Positions 25,328-36,807 are shown, counted from the stretch's first letter. The stretch: 64,000 bases of DNA from an uncultured Victivallis sp. (GCA_944389895.1 CALXOA010000066.1:22987-86986); one strand, 5' to 3'. Numbers and translations: made by a program. The notes: generated from the sequence alone by a model not told the origin.

Positions 25328-27481
25328 TCAGTTGCGTCGTTTCATCCCGCGGGTGGTTTCACTGTAAAATACCGGTCGGCTTTGGCGGATAACCTCTGCG
25401 GCAATCGGAGTGGTTTCTCCGGGTAACAGGGGCAGCAGGGTGATTTCGTATTCATGTTCCCCGAGATCTGTTACCGGGAAGTTGTGTTCTGCCGGGAGCT
25501 GATACGGGTCGTGATGGGCGTAACAGGGGGTACGAAGCAGTGTCAGTCGCAATGTGCCGTCTGGTTGGACGTCGGCTGAGAAAAGATCGCGGCTTACGAT
25601 GGCGAGTGCAGCAGCTTCCCCCTTCAGCAGCACGGTATTGAATACCGGATACTCCTCCCCGTTGAGTCGGCGAGGTACCGTTCCTCCGGGGCAGCCATCT
25701 TCCCGGGCGGTTACCGGAAACGCCGGTTTGATCAGGAGTTTGACCAGATGGTGCGGTTCCCTGACATTCAGGCGAAGCCGGAGTGTGACTCCCCGTGCCT
25801 GTCCGGAAATGGTGGTGGTCCAGCGCAGCGTGTTGTCGTCGGCACGTTGATCGGTAAAGCGGGCGGCAAACAACGCCCCCTCTTCCCATGGATGCCAGAT
25901 TCCATCTCCGCGAAAGAGAGTCGATTCCGAAGTCTCATAGCTGTTGAGACCATGGGACCATGTATCGCTTTTTTCCTCTGCGATGATTGCCTGAAGAGGG
26001 GTCTCGAGATATTCGACCCCGTCGCGGCGAAGTGCGGAGACTCCCTTTTCCGTGCATTCCACCTCAAGATATCGGTTGGCAAGCCTGGGGCCGTCAACGA
26101 TCACGTCACCGGTACATTCAGCGGCAGCAGTTTCGACGACCCGGAGAATCCGGCGTCCCCCGGCCGGGATCTCCAGTCTGATTGCGAGGCGCAGTATCAT
26201 CTCTCCGGCTGCTTCCGAATGAAGTTGCTGGTATGGAATTTGTCTTCCCTGCTCATCAAGCAGAACAAAAGATTTGACGGCTGCGTCAGGGATCCAGCGG
26301 TACCCCAGCCAGGGTTCAAATTCAACGAGTCCCTCGAATCCGGCTTCCGCCGTGTTATCGAAGATCAGTCGCTGACAGGGATCGGGCTGCAGTGCTGCAT
26401 TGAGGCGGCGGGTACCCGTGACGATGATGTTCCGGGCATTCGAACGGGCAGCTCCGAGATCCTCATAGATCTCCTCGTAGGCGGACCGGATCGAACTGCC
26501 GGGGAGAATGTCGTGGAACGCGGCAAAAAGGACCTTTTTCCATGCATCCCGGAGCAGATTTTCCGTATCGGAAGGAACGGCATCCATGTGGCGGCAACTG
26601 AAGTGCTCCGCCTGGCAGAGCATTTCCTCGGTACGGCGCAGTTCGCGCTTGATCCGGCTGACGGCTGAATAGCAGCCGATTGCGTGGTGCTGCAGTTCCC
26701 CGCGAAATCGGGGCAGCACTGCGCCGGATTTCCGCACTGCTTCAAAGAAGGCGTCAGGGTGACTGAAGCGGAGTTCCACATCCTTTGCGTAGTTGAGATG
26801 ACGGCGGAGAAATTCGATTTCCCCGTGAACCGGACCGCCCCCATGATCCCCCAGACCGACGAAAAACATTGCATGCCCGAGGGCGGGATTGGATTCGGCG
26901 ACCACGCGTGCAAGATTTTCTTCCAGAGAGTTGATATTGGTGCAATAAGTTCCCAGCGGAATGCGCCCGACCGTGACGGTGGCGCCGTGCTGCGATTCCC
27001 ATTCAAAAACTTCGCCCGGGAGCTCCATTTCGTGGCTCGCGGGGCGCATCATGATATAGTTTTCAAGACCGGTGGCCCGCTGGAAGTCCGGCAGATTGGC
27101 TCCGTGGCCGAAACTGTCGACGTTGTAACCGGTTTTTACTTCGACCCCGAATTTTTCTCGGAAATAACGCTTGCTGTACTCCCCCTGGCGCAGGTAATTT
27201 TCCGGCGAAGCGAGGTTGCAGTCAGGCTGGATGTACCAGCCCCCGACGATGTGCCAGCGGCCGGCGGAGATGTGCTTCCGGATTCGGTCGAAGAGGGCCG
27301 GATCGAGAGATTCCACCGTTTCATAGAACCATGCTTCTCCGCGGGTCAGATGAATTTCCGGATAGAGGTCGAGGAGATCACACGCTGTTCTGGCGGTATT
27401 CAGTACTTCGTCAATACCTTGTTCACGTTTCCACAACCAGACCGGATCCAGATGAGAATTCAGGATAATATGAATGACCAT
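25328..27481 (-). CDS. Alpha-mannosidase-like glycoside hydrolase, family GH38
   Basis: The 717-residue enzyme starts MVIHIILNSHLDPVWLW, the characteristic GH38 N-terminus with metal ligands in HLDP. The expected nucleophile Asp lies in GYNVDSFGHG near residue 110, with FFVGLGDHGGGP and AFHDILPGSS further on. GH38 enzymes cleave alpha-mannosides with retention and need a divalent metal. There is no signal peptide, so it should act in the cytoplasm on imported oligosaccharides. The ATG at 27481 has GAGGAAG upstream; a longer open frame (to 27775) runs through a terminator and is rejected. It has its own promoter and lies downstream of fucI. Confidence 0.93.
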   Translation of the reverse strand: MVIHIILNSHLDPVWLWKREQGIDEVLNTARTACDLLDLYPEIHLTRGEAWFYETVESLDPALFDRIRKHISAGRWHIVGGWYIQPDCNLASPENYLRQGEYSKRYFREKFGVEVKTGYNVDSFGHGANLPDFQRATGLENYIMMRPASHEMELPGEVFEWESQHGATVTVGRIPLGTYCTNINSLEENLARVVAESNPALGHAMFFVGLGDHGGGPVHGEIEFLRRHLNYAKDVELRFSHPDAFFEAVRKSGAVLPRFRGELQHHAIGCYSAVSRIKRELRRTEEMLCQAEHFSCRHMDAVPSDTENLLRDAWKKVLFAAFHDILPGSSIRSAYEEIYEDLGAARSNARNIIVTGTRRLNAALQPDPCQRLIFDNTAEAGFEGLVEFEPWLGYRWIPDAAVKSFVLLDEQGRQIPYQQLHSEAAGEMILRLAIRLEIPAGGRRILRVVETAAAECTGDVIVDGPRLANRYLEVECTEKGVSALRRDGVEYLETPLQAIIAEEKSDTWSHGLNSYETSESTLFRGDGIWHPWEEGALFAARFTDQRADDNTLRWTTTISGQARGVTLRLRLNVREPHHLVKLLIKPAFPVTAREDGCPGGTVPRRLNGEEYPVFNTVLLKGEAAALAIVSRDLFSADVQPDGTLRLTLLRTPCYAHHDPYQLPAEHNFPVTDLGEHEYEITLLPLLPGETTPIAAEVIRQSRPVFYSETTRGMKRRN

Positions 27482-27520
27482 GTTTCTTCCTCGACACGTG
27501 ATTTGATTGCTGTTTGGGTG

Positions 27521-27548
27521 AATATAATCTGTAACCGGGAAGAAGCAA
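27521..27548 (-). promoter_or_regulatory. Putative promoter of the GH38 gene
   Basis: Read on the minus strand, TTGCTT (27548-27543) and TATATT (27526-27521) are separated by 16 bases, about 40 bases before the start codon. Confidence 0.45.
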
Positions 27549-27610
27549 GGTGTGGACTGGAAAAACTTGTAATTTTCCTGTTCCCTGCCGGAGAAAAGCT
27601 GCGGCGGTGA

Positions 27611-27646
27611 AAATAAAAAAGCACCGGCTTTGTTACAAGCCGGTGC
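27611..27646 (-). terminator. Terminator of fucI
   Basis: A 10-bp stem (GCACCGGCTT with AAGCCGGTGC, 27621-27646) is followed on the minus strand by a T-rich run, 20 bases after the fucI stop. Confidence 0.88.
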
Positions 27647-27665
27647 GCTCCGAGATGGAGTGACG

Positions 27666-29468
27666 TCAGCGGTAGAGTGGTCCGAAGTTGGCACAGGCGC
27701 GGTAGTCGGCCCCTTCCGGATCCATGCCGAAGGCAGCCCAGGCGTTCGGCCGGAAAATCCGATCCGCAGAGACATTGTGCATACAGACCGGGATGCGCAG
27801 CATCGAAGCGAAAGTGATCAGGTCGGCTCCGATGTGACCATAATTGAACGCGCCGTGATTGGCGCCCCAGTTGGCCATCACGCTGTAGACGTCTTTGAAT
27901 GCGCCGCTGCCGGTCAGATTCGGTACGAACCAGGTGGTCGGCCAGCCCGGATCAGTCCGCTTGTCGATGATATCGTGGATTTCGCGCGGAGGCTCATAAG
28001 TGTAGCCTTCGGCAATCTGGAGAACCGGACCGAGCCCCTTCACCAGATTGACGCGACTCACCGTAATCGGCATGCCGCCGCGGGTCAGGAAACGGCTTGA
28101 GAAACCGCCGCCGCGGAAATAACCGAGGTTGGCGGGGACCCAGCTGGTTGCATCGAGACAGCTTTTCGCTTCGTCGGCAGTGATTTCCCAGAAAGGTTTC
28201 ATCACCGGTTTCCCGTCACGGGTCTGGCGCCCGGTGGCATCCATCGTCGTTGCACCTGAATTGATCAGGTGGATCATGCCGGGCACTTCAAGGTCGAATC
28301 CGGTCGCTTTCTTGACGGCGGCCGGGCTCCAGTAGGTTCGAACGTCGCTGAAACCGGAGGCGCTGCCGGAAAGCAGATGGCCGAAGAGCATTGCCAGACC
28401 GTTGAGCGCATCATTTTCCGTCGCCAGAACGAAAGCTTCGCGGATTCCATTCCAGTCGAAGGAGGAGTTGAGCACGGTCTCCATGAAGTCGCCGTTCGGC
28501 ATATGGTCCGTCCACTGCCGCTGTCCCTGGAAGCCGCCGGCGATCGCATTGTGACCGAGTGCTTCCTCGCCGAAGCCGAGTTCGGCCAGTTTCGGATTGC
28601 CGATCATCAGGTCACGGCCGATGATGACCATCTTCGCGACATACTCCCAGATCTTCCGCTGTTCGGCCGCGCTCTTGCCGTTCGCACCGTTGTAGATATC
28701 TTCGTACTGCCTGCAGTGTTCACCGATCCAGGCCATGGCCCGCGTATACTCTTCGGGGTCGAAGATGTTCTCGTTGACACGGCGGATGAACTCGCTCATG
28801 TCAACCGAGACGCAGCGCATGTTGAAATAATCTTCAAAAAACTCCGGATCGACGATCGAACCGGCAATTCCCATTGCCACAGAGCCCATCGACAGATAGG
28901 ATTTCCCCCGCAGCGTTGCCGCCGCGATGCCGGCGCGGGCAAACCGGAGGATCTTCTCGCGCACGTCGTCCGGAATGGTGGTGTCGTCGGCATTCTGGAC
29001 ATCATGCCCGTAGATGCCGAAAGCAGGCAGCCCCTTCTGCGCATGAGCGGCCAGCACCGCGGCGAGATAGACCGCGCCGGGACGCTCGGTACCGTTGAAG
29101 CCCCAGACTGCCTTCTGGGTGAGCGGATCCATATCCATCGTTTCCGAGCCGTAGCACCAGCAGGGGGTTACGGTCAGAGTGACCATCACATTGGCCTTCT
29201 TGAATTTCTCAGCGCACATCGCCGCTTCGGCTGCACCGCCGATGGTCTGGTCGGCGATTACGCATTCGACCGGCAGCCCGTTGGGGTGGCGCAGATTGGT
29301 GGTGATCAGTTCGGCGGCGGCTTTCGCCATGTTCATCGTCTGGACTTCAAGGGATTCACGGATGCCGCGACGGCGGCCGTCGATCGTCGGCCGGATGCCG
29401 ATCCGGGGCATTTCTCCATGCAGACGGTTGATCGGAGCATTCATCTGAAAAGCGTTGTTGTTTGCCAT
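27666..29468 (-). CDS. fucI: L-fucose isomerase
   Basis: The 600-residue cytoplasmic enzyme converts L-fucose to L-fuculose (and often D-arabinose to D-ribulose). It matches the family in length (about 590) and in stretches such as [76 protein letters not shown] and [20 protein letters not shown]. The Asp of the ENDALNG stretch and a C-terminal His are expected Mn ligands. The ATG at 29468 is eight bases after AAGGAG; two upstream in-frame starts are less well placed. No fuculokinase or aldolase gene is in the window. Mannose and rhamnose enzymes nearby suggest a deoxysugar-using lifestyle. Confidence 0.95.
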   Translation of the reverse strand: MANNNAFQMNAPINRLHGEMPRIGIRPTIDGRRRGIRESLEVQTMNMAKAAAELITTNLRHPNGLPVECVIADQTIGGAAEAAMCAEKFKKANVMVTLTVTPCWCYGSETMDMDPLTQKAVWGFNGTERPGAVYLAAVLAAHAQKGLPAFGIYGHDVQNADDTTIPDDVREKILRFARAGIAAATLRGKSYLSMGSVAMGIAGSIVDPEFFEDYFNMRCVSVDMSEFIRRVNENIFDPEEYTRAMAWIGEHCRQYEDIYNGANGKSAAEQRKIWEYVAKMVIIGRDLMIGNPKLAELGFGEEALGHNAIAGGFQGQRQWTDHMPNGDFMETVLNSSFDWNGIREAFVLATENDALNGLAMLFGHLLSGSASGFSDVRTYWSPAAVKKATGFDLEVPGMIHLINSGATTMDATGRQTRDGKPVMKPFWEITADEAKSCLDATSWVPANLGYFRGGGFSSRFLTRGGMPITVSRVNLVKGLGPVLQIAEGYTYEPPREIHDIIDKRTDPGWPTTWFVPNLTGSGAFKDVYSVMANWGANHGAFNYGHIGADLITFASMLRIPVCMHNVSADRIFRPNAWAAFGMDPEGADYRACANFGPLYR

Positions 29469-29619
29469 TTCCATCTCTCCTTGATGATCGAAAGGTTGCG
29501 GTTGTTTTAACATTAGACCCGACCTCCGGGAAATGCAACCCGAAATTCAGGATGCAATGCGTTTTTTTTGCAAAAAAGTTGTTTCTGAATCGATCCAGTT
29601 AAGGTAAAAAATTTTCGCT

Positions 29620-29649
29620 ATTATAACTTAATATGTTTAAAGAAAACAA
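29620..29649 (-). promoter_or_regulatory. Putative promoter of fucI
   Basis: On the minus strand TTGTTT (29649-29644) and a perfect TATAAT (29625-29620) are separated by 18 bases inside an AT-rich stretch. The leader to fucI would be about 150 bases. Confidence 0.5.
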
Positions 29650-30087
29650 TTTACGTTAATTTGACGGTAATTCTGTCGTTCCGAACGGAAAAACGACAAA
29701 TCCGGTACGGGGTTTGTTGTCACTTCCTCTTCCGGAACGGTTGCGGAGAGTTATTTTCTCTCCTTTCCCCCGCTGGTCCCGGAATGGTGGAATTTTCCCT
29801 GCCGGGAGGTCTCCCCGAACCATGCGGAACGAGGCAGGAGGCGGGACCGCTTCCATTTCTCGAGAGTCTGTTCATAGAGCATGTGACGGAGACAGGCGGG
29901 AGCTTCCGATATACCACGTCACAGATTTTCATGATCCCTTTTCCGGAATGGAATCACTCTTCCTGGTTGATCCGATCCGGTTGGGTGAGGCGGGCATGGT
30001 GCGCGGTGGTTCATCCGGTCTCCCGGGGAGGGTGGGAGTGATTCAGGAGTATCGACAGCCAATACCCTCTCCAAGCCATGCAGATGC
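29650..30087. other. Gene-free stretch of about 440 bases
   Basis: The sequence between the fucI promoter and the gdhA terminator has a GC content like coding DNA. I translated the open frames on both strands (the longest about 188 codons from 29714) and none resembles a protein or has a good ribosome site. It may be a decayed gene or an unrecognised RNA; I see no positive evidence for either. Confidence 0.4.
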
Positions 30088-30088
30088 G

Positions 30089-30123
30089 AAAAAAAGAGGA
30101 TCCGGAGCAGATTCCGGATCCTC
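30089..30123 (-). terminator. Terminator of gdhA
   Basis: GAGGATCCGG (30096-30105) pairs with CCGGATCCTC (30114-30123), and a seven-base T-run follows on the minus strand, 27 bases after the stop. Confidence 0.88.
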
Positions 30124-30149
30124 CTGCTGCAGGAATGCGACAAGCCGTG

Positions 30150-31493
<1,344 letters not shown>

Positions 31494-31760
31494 GTCAATA
31501 CCCTCTGTTGTGTTTGAAGAAAATGCCGAAGCAATTGTTTATTTAAAGATAATAAGCATGTTGGATGCCAAATAATTCAACTCGTTGTGGTTAAATGGAT
31601 TTCCCGTTTTGGGGGAGGGGCGGAGTCTCCTTTTTTTGTTACGAAAATGTTATTTGATTTCAAATATATTACATTTTTGTAATTTTTCAATTGTTTTCTC
31701 GATAAAAATTGGTTCTCTGGCTCTTTTAAGGATTGTTTATTACAATTTTGTCATTTTCTG

Positions 31761-31787
31761 AAAAAAAGAACCCGACGGTATCGGGCT
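31761..31787 (-). terminator. Terminator of the HPr gene
   Basis: On the minus strand AGCCCGA-TACCG-TCGGGTT is followed by TCTTTTTTT. It lies about 60 bases after the HPr stop. The 270 bases between it and gdhA are AT-rich without a coding frame and should hold the gdhA promoter. Confidence 0.8.
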
Positions 31788-31845
31788 TGAAATGCGGGAT
31801 CACTCAGATGGTTTTCCAGCTGAACAGGGCAATGGAAACCACTGC

Positions 31846-32127
31846 TTAACGGGGCGGGAAATCAAATTCATATTCGAAGAGGTCGCCGATTCGTGCGATC
31901 GCTTTTTCCTCGTCCGGCCCTGTGACTCGCAGAATGGCCTTGGAACCGACGGTCAGACCGAGAGAGATCAACGTGAGAATGCTGTTGAGTTCAGTTTCCT
32001 GCCCGTCACTGGTTTCTATGACGAAAGTGTGGTAGGGGAATTCCTTGTTGATCGTATTCAGGATGACACTCGACGGACGGCAGTGGATTCCCGCCTTGTT
32101 TCTCACTGTGACAATACGTTCTTTCAT
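31846..32127 (-). CDS. HPr-family phosphocarrier protein
   Basis: The 93-residue protein has the HPr active site GIHCRPSS with the phosphorylatable histidine at residue 15, and a second conserved segment, LNSILTLISLGLTVGS, with serine at the position of the regulatory Ser46. HPr passes phosphate from enzyme I to EIIA domains. The residue after His15 is Cys where Ala is usual. Enzyme I and sugar permeases are absent from the window; the only EIIA is the CBS fusion at 1547. The frame stays open upstream to 32460, but the ATG at 32127 gives the family length. It follows the GH78 gene on the same strand and may be cotranscribed with it. Confidence 0.9.
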   Translation of the reverse strand: MKERIVTVRNKAGIHCRPSSVILNTINKEFPYHTFVIETSDGQETELNSILTLISLGLTVGSKAILRVTGPDEEKAIARIGDLFEYEFDFPPR

Positions 32128-32327
32128 CGGCACCCCCAGTTTGGACCCAGCTCTGAAAACGAGGCATTCCGCAGTTGCATGAATACCGGCGCCGCAGTCG
32201 GCGGCACCCAAAAATATCACCGTTTCCCCGGGAAAGCAACCCTGTGCAACCCGGTTTTGAGAAAATATCATCAAATTTTCGGGGATCGGGAGAGCAGCGG
32301 GACCGACTTCGATGATTCCCGAGTTTT

Positions 32328-34679
32328 TCAGTTCACCTCCCGACGTCGGCCGTTCACCGTAAAACGGACCACCGGAAATTCCGGATAGGCGACCAGCTCC
32401 GGTCTGCAGCCGGACGGACAATCGACGGTGAGTTCCAACCCCTCTTCCCCCCGACGGCATCGGACGGCGATCGGACCGGAGGGGGTCGGAATTGTCCCCG
32501 AGAGCATCTGGTGAACTCCCGGGTACGGAGCCACCCGGAACTTCCGGAATCCCTGTTCCAGCGGCCGGACTCCCAGTTCACACGCTCCGTTGAAATAGAC
32601 CGAAACGCTGCTCCACGCGTGGCAGAGGCTGCCGGCACCGTCAAAATCACGTTCCCCACGCTGCGTTTCCCACAGCGTGTCGTGTCCGCTGAAGAGCATC
32701 GGCGTGAATGCCTCCCGGATCCGGTTCGCCGCGAGCACCCGAGCCTCGGGGCCGAACTCCATCAACATGTCGATCACAAAGGGGAGCGGACTGGTTCCCG
32801 CCTTGATCAGCTTTCCCGAGTGGCAGGCCGTCCGGACTCCGGAGATGTCACGATGGTCGGCGACTTTCGTCGCGAAGGCGAGAGCATTGGTGTGTTCGTG
32901 CAGACCGTAGAGTTCTCCTTTGTTGCGAAACGTCATGAAGCACTCTTCGCGGTCGTTGCGGAATCCCCGCCGGATCGCCTCTGCGAGTTGCGGCGCACCG
33001 ACCGCCGTCTCCCGGTGATTGCGATTGCACATCGCGGTGTATCCCTGCAGTGCAAGCAGCAGATAGAGGTTGTAGGGTGCACTCAGAGTTCCCGGAGGCA
33101 GTGCGGTGGTTCCGCTGAGGTCGGGGAGCCATTCGTAGAAGTTCCAGATTCCCTTCCCCTCGGGGGTATGACAGAGTCCGGTTTCCGGATCGGTCCGGTC
33201 GAGTGCCGCTTGCAGCATCGCTTCCATCTGGGAGGCGAATTTGAAGAAAAGCCGGTCATCGCCACTGTAACGGCCGAACTCTTCCAGCGCGGTGATCCAG
33301 ATGAAGGAGAAGATCGGGATTGTGACTCCGCAGCGGGCCGGTGCACAGAGTTCCAGCAGCAGATCGGGGCGGATGCCGCGCCCGAGCAGGTCGAATGCGG
33401 TTCCGGCAAACGCATAATTCCCCCACACCTGATACCCGTAGAGCGCCTGGTTGCGCGAATCATAGGCATAGAGCGCCTGTTCGCGCCACGGACAATCCTC
33501 ATAGTGCTCATGCATGCAGAGACGGAGCGTATTGATGGCAACTGCGCGAAGCCGTGAATCGAGCGTGTCCCCATTGGAGAAACAACTCTCCTCCGGCAAC
33601 GGAAGCGTCAACGGGACCAGGCCGATGTAGTGCAACGTCACGTTCCGTTCTGCTCCGGTAATCGAGAGTTCCAGGTAGCGGCAGCCGAGCCGCCGGAACG
33701 GATGTCGGAAGCGGTTGCGCCCCTCTCTGCAGATGTAGCGGTCGGTGAAGTGGCGGTTTCCCACCCGGCAGCGGACGCGCCCGTCTGCGAGGTGTTCGCC
33801 ATGGGAGACGTCAAGCACGGTTCCGGCGGGTGCGTCGAGTTCAAGTTCCAGCAGACCGGCTTTTTCACCGCCGAGGTCGACGATCACGAAAGAGCCGTTT
33901 TCGGGTGCCTCCGGGGGAGGGATGACATAGGAGACTGTGCCGTCAAACCGCAGTGGTGTACTGCCGAACTCAAACGCCAGACCGAAAAGAACGCCGCCCG
34001 GCACCTGGCGCATCGCCGTGGCACGCACCTGATCGGCGAAGGAACCTTCCCCGGCGGCCCGGAAAAGGCGTCCCTGAGTGGCGATTACACCGGCGATTCG
34101 CTCTCCCTCGTGTTGCTGCGGCACCGGCCGCTTCACCGGTACCGGGCGTGCCACCGGTTCCGCGAAGGCCCAGCCGGAGTCATCGAACCCGGCACGGAGC
34201 CAGCCGTCCTCGTTGCGGGCATCGTAACAGAATGTGAACGCGAGCTGGCTGGTCACATGTTCGATCGGCCCGGAACGATAGGCCGGGTTCGGCCGGGAGC
34301 GCCAGGTGTGATCTGTGGGGATGGCGATGGAACCGAGTTCCAGCAGTGCACAGAGGCCCGGAGGGCCGTCGCGAAAGGTCGAGAAATCCGTACCGGGCCG
34401 GTAACCGGTGATCGCGATCACATGACGCCCCGCCGCAAGTGCCGACGGCAGCGGAAATTCGCTGAAAGTCGGCGCCTCCGGATAGTCGCTGAATTGTCCT
34501 CGTCCGATCGGAATCCCGTCGATCTGCGCGAGAAAGTCGCCGATTGCGCTGATCTGCAGCAATCCGGCGCCGACCGGAGTTTCCAGCTCAAACTCTTTCC
34601 GGAAATCAATGTAAGAGTTGACGGCATGACAATCCGGGCTGAGCCAGATCCATTGAGCGGCTCGCTGTATTTTTTCCAC
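32328..34679 (-). CDS. Alpha-L-rhamnosidase-like glycoside hydrolase (GH78-type)
   Basis: The 783-residue product has the layout of GH78 rhamnosidases: N-terminal beta domains (RKEFELE, ISAIGDFLAQIDG), a middle beta-sandwich, then an (alpha/alpha)6 barrel containing HEHYEDCPWREQALYAYDSR, the acidic segment in which the general acid lies. LCHAWSSVSVYFNGACELGV and a C-terminal beta domain follow. GH78 removes terminal L-rhamnose from polysaccharides or glycosides. No signal peptide is visible. I chose the GTG at 34679, preceded by GCAGGA; a TTG at 34751 is the alternative. It is on the same strand as, and downstream of, the unassigned gene at 34780, and probably forms an operon with it. Confidence 0.85.
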   Translation of the reverse strand: MEKIQRAAQWIWLSPDCHAVNSYIDFRKEFELETPVGAGLLQISAIGDFLAQIDGIPIGRGQFSDYPEAPTFSEFPLPSALAAGRHVIAITGYRPGTDFSTFRDGPPGLCALLELGSIAIPTDHTWRSRPNPAYRSGPIEHVTSQLAFTFCYDARNEDGWLRAGFDDSGWAFAEPVARPVPVKRPVPQQHEGERIAGVIATQGRLFRAAGEGSFADQVRATAMRQVPGGVLFGLAFEFGSTPLRFDGTVSYVIPPPEAPENGSFVIVDLGGEKAGLLELELDAPAGTVLDVSHGEHLADGRVRCRVGNRHFTDRYICREGRNRFRHPFRRLGCRYLELSITGAERNVTLHYIGLVPLTLPLPEESCFSNGDTLDSRLRAVAINTLRLCMHEHYEDCPWREQALYAYDSRNQALYGYQVWGNYAFAGTAFDLLGRGIRPDLLLELCAPARCGVTIPIFSFIWITALEEFGRYSGDDRLFFKFASQMEAMLQAALDRTDPETGLCHTPEGKGIWNFYEWLPDLSGTTALPPGTLSAPYNLYLLLALQGYTAMCNRNHRETAVGAPQLAEAIRRGFRNDREECFMTFRNKGELYGLHEHTNALAFATKVADHRDISGVRTACHSGKLIKAGTSPLPFVIDMLMEFGPEARVLAANRIREAFTPMLFSGHDTLWETQRGERDFDGAGSLCHAWSSVSVYFNGACELGVRPLEQGFRKFRVAPYPGVHQMLSGTIPTPSGPIAVRCRRGEEGLELTVDCPSGCRPELVAYPEFPVVRFTVNGRRREVN

Positions 34680-34779
34680 TTTCTGATTTTCCTGCGCTAT
34701 GCCCTGACATGGTGACCAGATTAACGTAGCGTTGTTTCCGGTGGTTTGCAAGGCGGCATCGGGGACTCCGATGGTTTTT

Positions 34780-36807
34780 TCACCGCTTCCCCGGCGGATC
34801 GATCAACAATACCTCGAGCGACCAGGCCGGCAGACCGGGGCAGGTCAGCGTGGTTCCGTCGCCGGTATTCTGCGTTTCCAGCGTTTGTGCAGCAACTCCC
34901 CTGCGCAGACAACGGACGCCGCTGCCGGATGGTACATGCCGCAGAGTGATTCGGGTCGGCGGCAGCGGCGCGATGGATGGGTTGACGATCGTAACCCCGG
35001 CGAGAGAACCGTCGGGGAGACTCAGCGGAATCGGCCAGAGCAATGCTCCGGAGGCCGGGAGCACCGGCAACGTTCCGCGGGTGATGAAGTCGGCCATCCG
35101 GAGAAGCTGTCGCTGTTTTCCGAAGGTGAGCTGCCGGTTGAATCGGCCCGGAAGGCCGGTGAGGGCGAGTCGGCCTCCGTCCGGAAGTTCGAGCAGCAGC
35201 GACGAGATACCCAGGTCGCTGCCGTCTGCGCGGTTGAGCAGGTGACCAAGTTCCCGTATTTTCGTTCCGGAGGCGTGATATCGGAATGCCCGGCCGAAGT
35301 TGGCGGGATAGAAATACCGGAATCCCGCACATTCACCGTTGAGAGGATCGTCGGTAAAGAGTTCATGGTATCCAATCCGTTCGGGTGCCGGTTCCGAGAT
35401 GATGCCGGTTTTCGCGGTCAGCCCCTTCTGTTGCAACAGATGGAAACTTTCCCCATCGAGCAGAACGCCCTGCCGCAACAGTTGGTCGAATGCTGCTTGG
35501 TCAAGTCCGTCGGCGGTGGCTGCCGTCAGCACGGCGGGGCCGCTGCCGAAGACCGAATCTCTCCATACGGCCGGGATTCCGCACTGGACCAGAGGCAGAA
35601 GATCGTTGTAGTCGGTCCAGGTCCAATTCATCTCCGTGGCGTCCACATTGTCCACATGAGCCGGAGTACGCCCGAAATCAAGTCCCGACGGGCGTGCCCC
35701 CTCCCGAATCAGACCCGACAGCGCTTCGTAGATCGGACGGAACGCGGCGATCTCCTGAAAATATTGGACTTCCTCTTCAAAATTTTTACTGGGGATCGGC
35801 CCCAGTACGAAGGAGAGCGCATTGCACCCGGTCGCGAGGTAGAGTGCGCCTTCGAAAGCGGTTGCATAAGCACTTTTCCCGAGCGTATCGTGCGGATAGT
35901 TTTCAACCTCGGCCGGAATGAGATCGACGGCACCGCCATCCAGCGCCGCGCAGGCGGTTACCTGCAGCGCGATTGCCTTGTTGATGAACTCTTCCGGTTG
36001 AAATTCCGTATAGGCTCCGCCTCCCGGTCGAACCCCCGCCGGCCTTCCGGTCACCGCTGCGAACTCCCGGAACATCGCGTTGAAATCACCGCAGTTGTAG
36101 AGGAAGGCCCCGGTACAGTTCTGGATGGCCAGCCTGCTCTCCGGTGCTACGGCATGAGCCGCTTCGGCGACACCCCTTGCGAAACGGAGCAGACGTTTCC
36201 GGTTGAAATCGATCCATTCCATCCGGCATTTGGAGCGGGGTCTGCCGAGTTCTGCGACGAGGTCGGGCCGGTTCCGGAACCGGCCCGAGAGAGCGGCGAA
36301 CTCCTCCAGACAGCGATCGCAGAAACAACCGAACCGGATCTTTCCATGATTGTTGAGACGCAGGTCATCGTCGTACCAGATCGTTGTCGGCCGGATCGCG
36401 GCGGCATACAGCCGGATCAATTCCATCTCGTAGGAGAGGAAATCCTCGTCGAATGGACAGGGAACATGTGGATTGGTCGCCCCGTCATGACCGACCATCG
36501 GGTGCCAATCGTGCCAGGCTGCATAGCTCGCCGCCCCGTAGCCCCAGTGACCGAATGTTTCGCACACCTGAAGCGACACACCGACCCCGAGTTTACGGAA
36601 CTTATCCGCAGCGAGCGCATTTCTGCGGGCGCATTCCGCATGTTGTTCCAGAGGCGGCAGTCCGGTCAGGGTTCCCAGCCATACCTCATCGAATGCGTCC
36701 GGACAGGCTGAAAAGAGAGCAAGCTGGCGCTCCAGCTCGGAAGGTTCGGCGGTTGTGAGGTCCCAATAGCGCAGTTCGGTCAGGGGGAATCGGACTTTTT
36801 CCATCAT
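34780..36807 (-). CDS. Glycosidase-like protein of unassigned family
   Basis: The 675-residue protein has no signal peptide. The first 330 residues read like a TIM-barrel glycosidase: LRYWDLTTAEPSELERQLAL, then IWYDDDLRLNNHG followed by CFCDRC, and later FNRKRLLRFARGVAEA. The acidic DDD followed by a cysteine cluster is seen in uncharacterised glycosidase-like proteins of gut and marine bacteria. The C-terminal part is beta-rich (LALTGLPGRFNRQL). I cannot assign a CAZy family or identify catalytic residues. Two ATG codons (36807, 36804) are adjacent. It is the first gene of the minus-strand sugar cluster, with its own promoter, and is divergent from a GntR/LacI-type regulator. Confidence 0.8.
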   Translation of the reverse strand: MMEKVRFPLTELRYWDLTTAEPSELERQLALFSACPDAFDEVWLGTLTGLPPLEQHAECARRNALAADKFRKLGVGVSLQVCETFGHWGYGAASYAAWHDWHPMVGHDGATNPHVPCPFDEDFLSYEMELIRLYAAAIRPTTIWYDDDLRLNNHGKIRFGCFCDRCLEEFAALSGRFRNRPDLVAELGRPRSKCRMEWIDFNRKRLLRFARGVAEAAHAVAPESRLAIQNCTGAFLYNCGDFNAMFREFAAVTGRPAGVRPGGGAYTEFQPEEFINKAIALQVTACAALDGGAVDLIPAEVENYPHDTLGKSAYATAFEGALYLATGCNALSFVLGPIPSKNFEEEVQYFQEIAAFRPIYEALSGLIREGARPSGLDFGRTPAHVDNVDATEMNWTWTDYNDLLPLVQCGIPAVWRDSVFGSGPAVLTAATADGLDQAAFDQLLRQGVLLDGESFHLLQQKGLTAKTGIISEPAPERIGYHELFTDDPLNGECAGFRYFYPANFGRAFRYHASGTKIRELGHLLNRADGSDLGISSLLLELPDGGRLALTGLPGRFNRQLTFGKQRQLLRMADFITRGTLPVLPASGALLWPIPLSLPDGSLAGVTIVNPSIAPLPPTRITLRHVPSGSGVRCLRRGVAAQTLETQNTGDGTTLTCPGLPAWSLEVLLIDPPGKR

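Noticed and set aside
27482..27775. Upstream extension of the GH38 protein to 27775
   Set aside because: It would read through the fucI terminator and into the fucI 3' end; MVIHIILNSHLDP is the true family start.
32128..32460. Upstream extension of the HPr protein
   Set aside because: The frame is open by chance and overlaps the end of the GH78 gene; HPr length fits the ATG at 32127.
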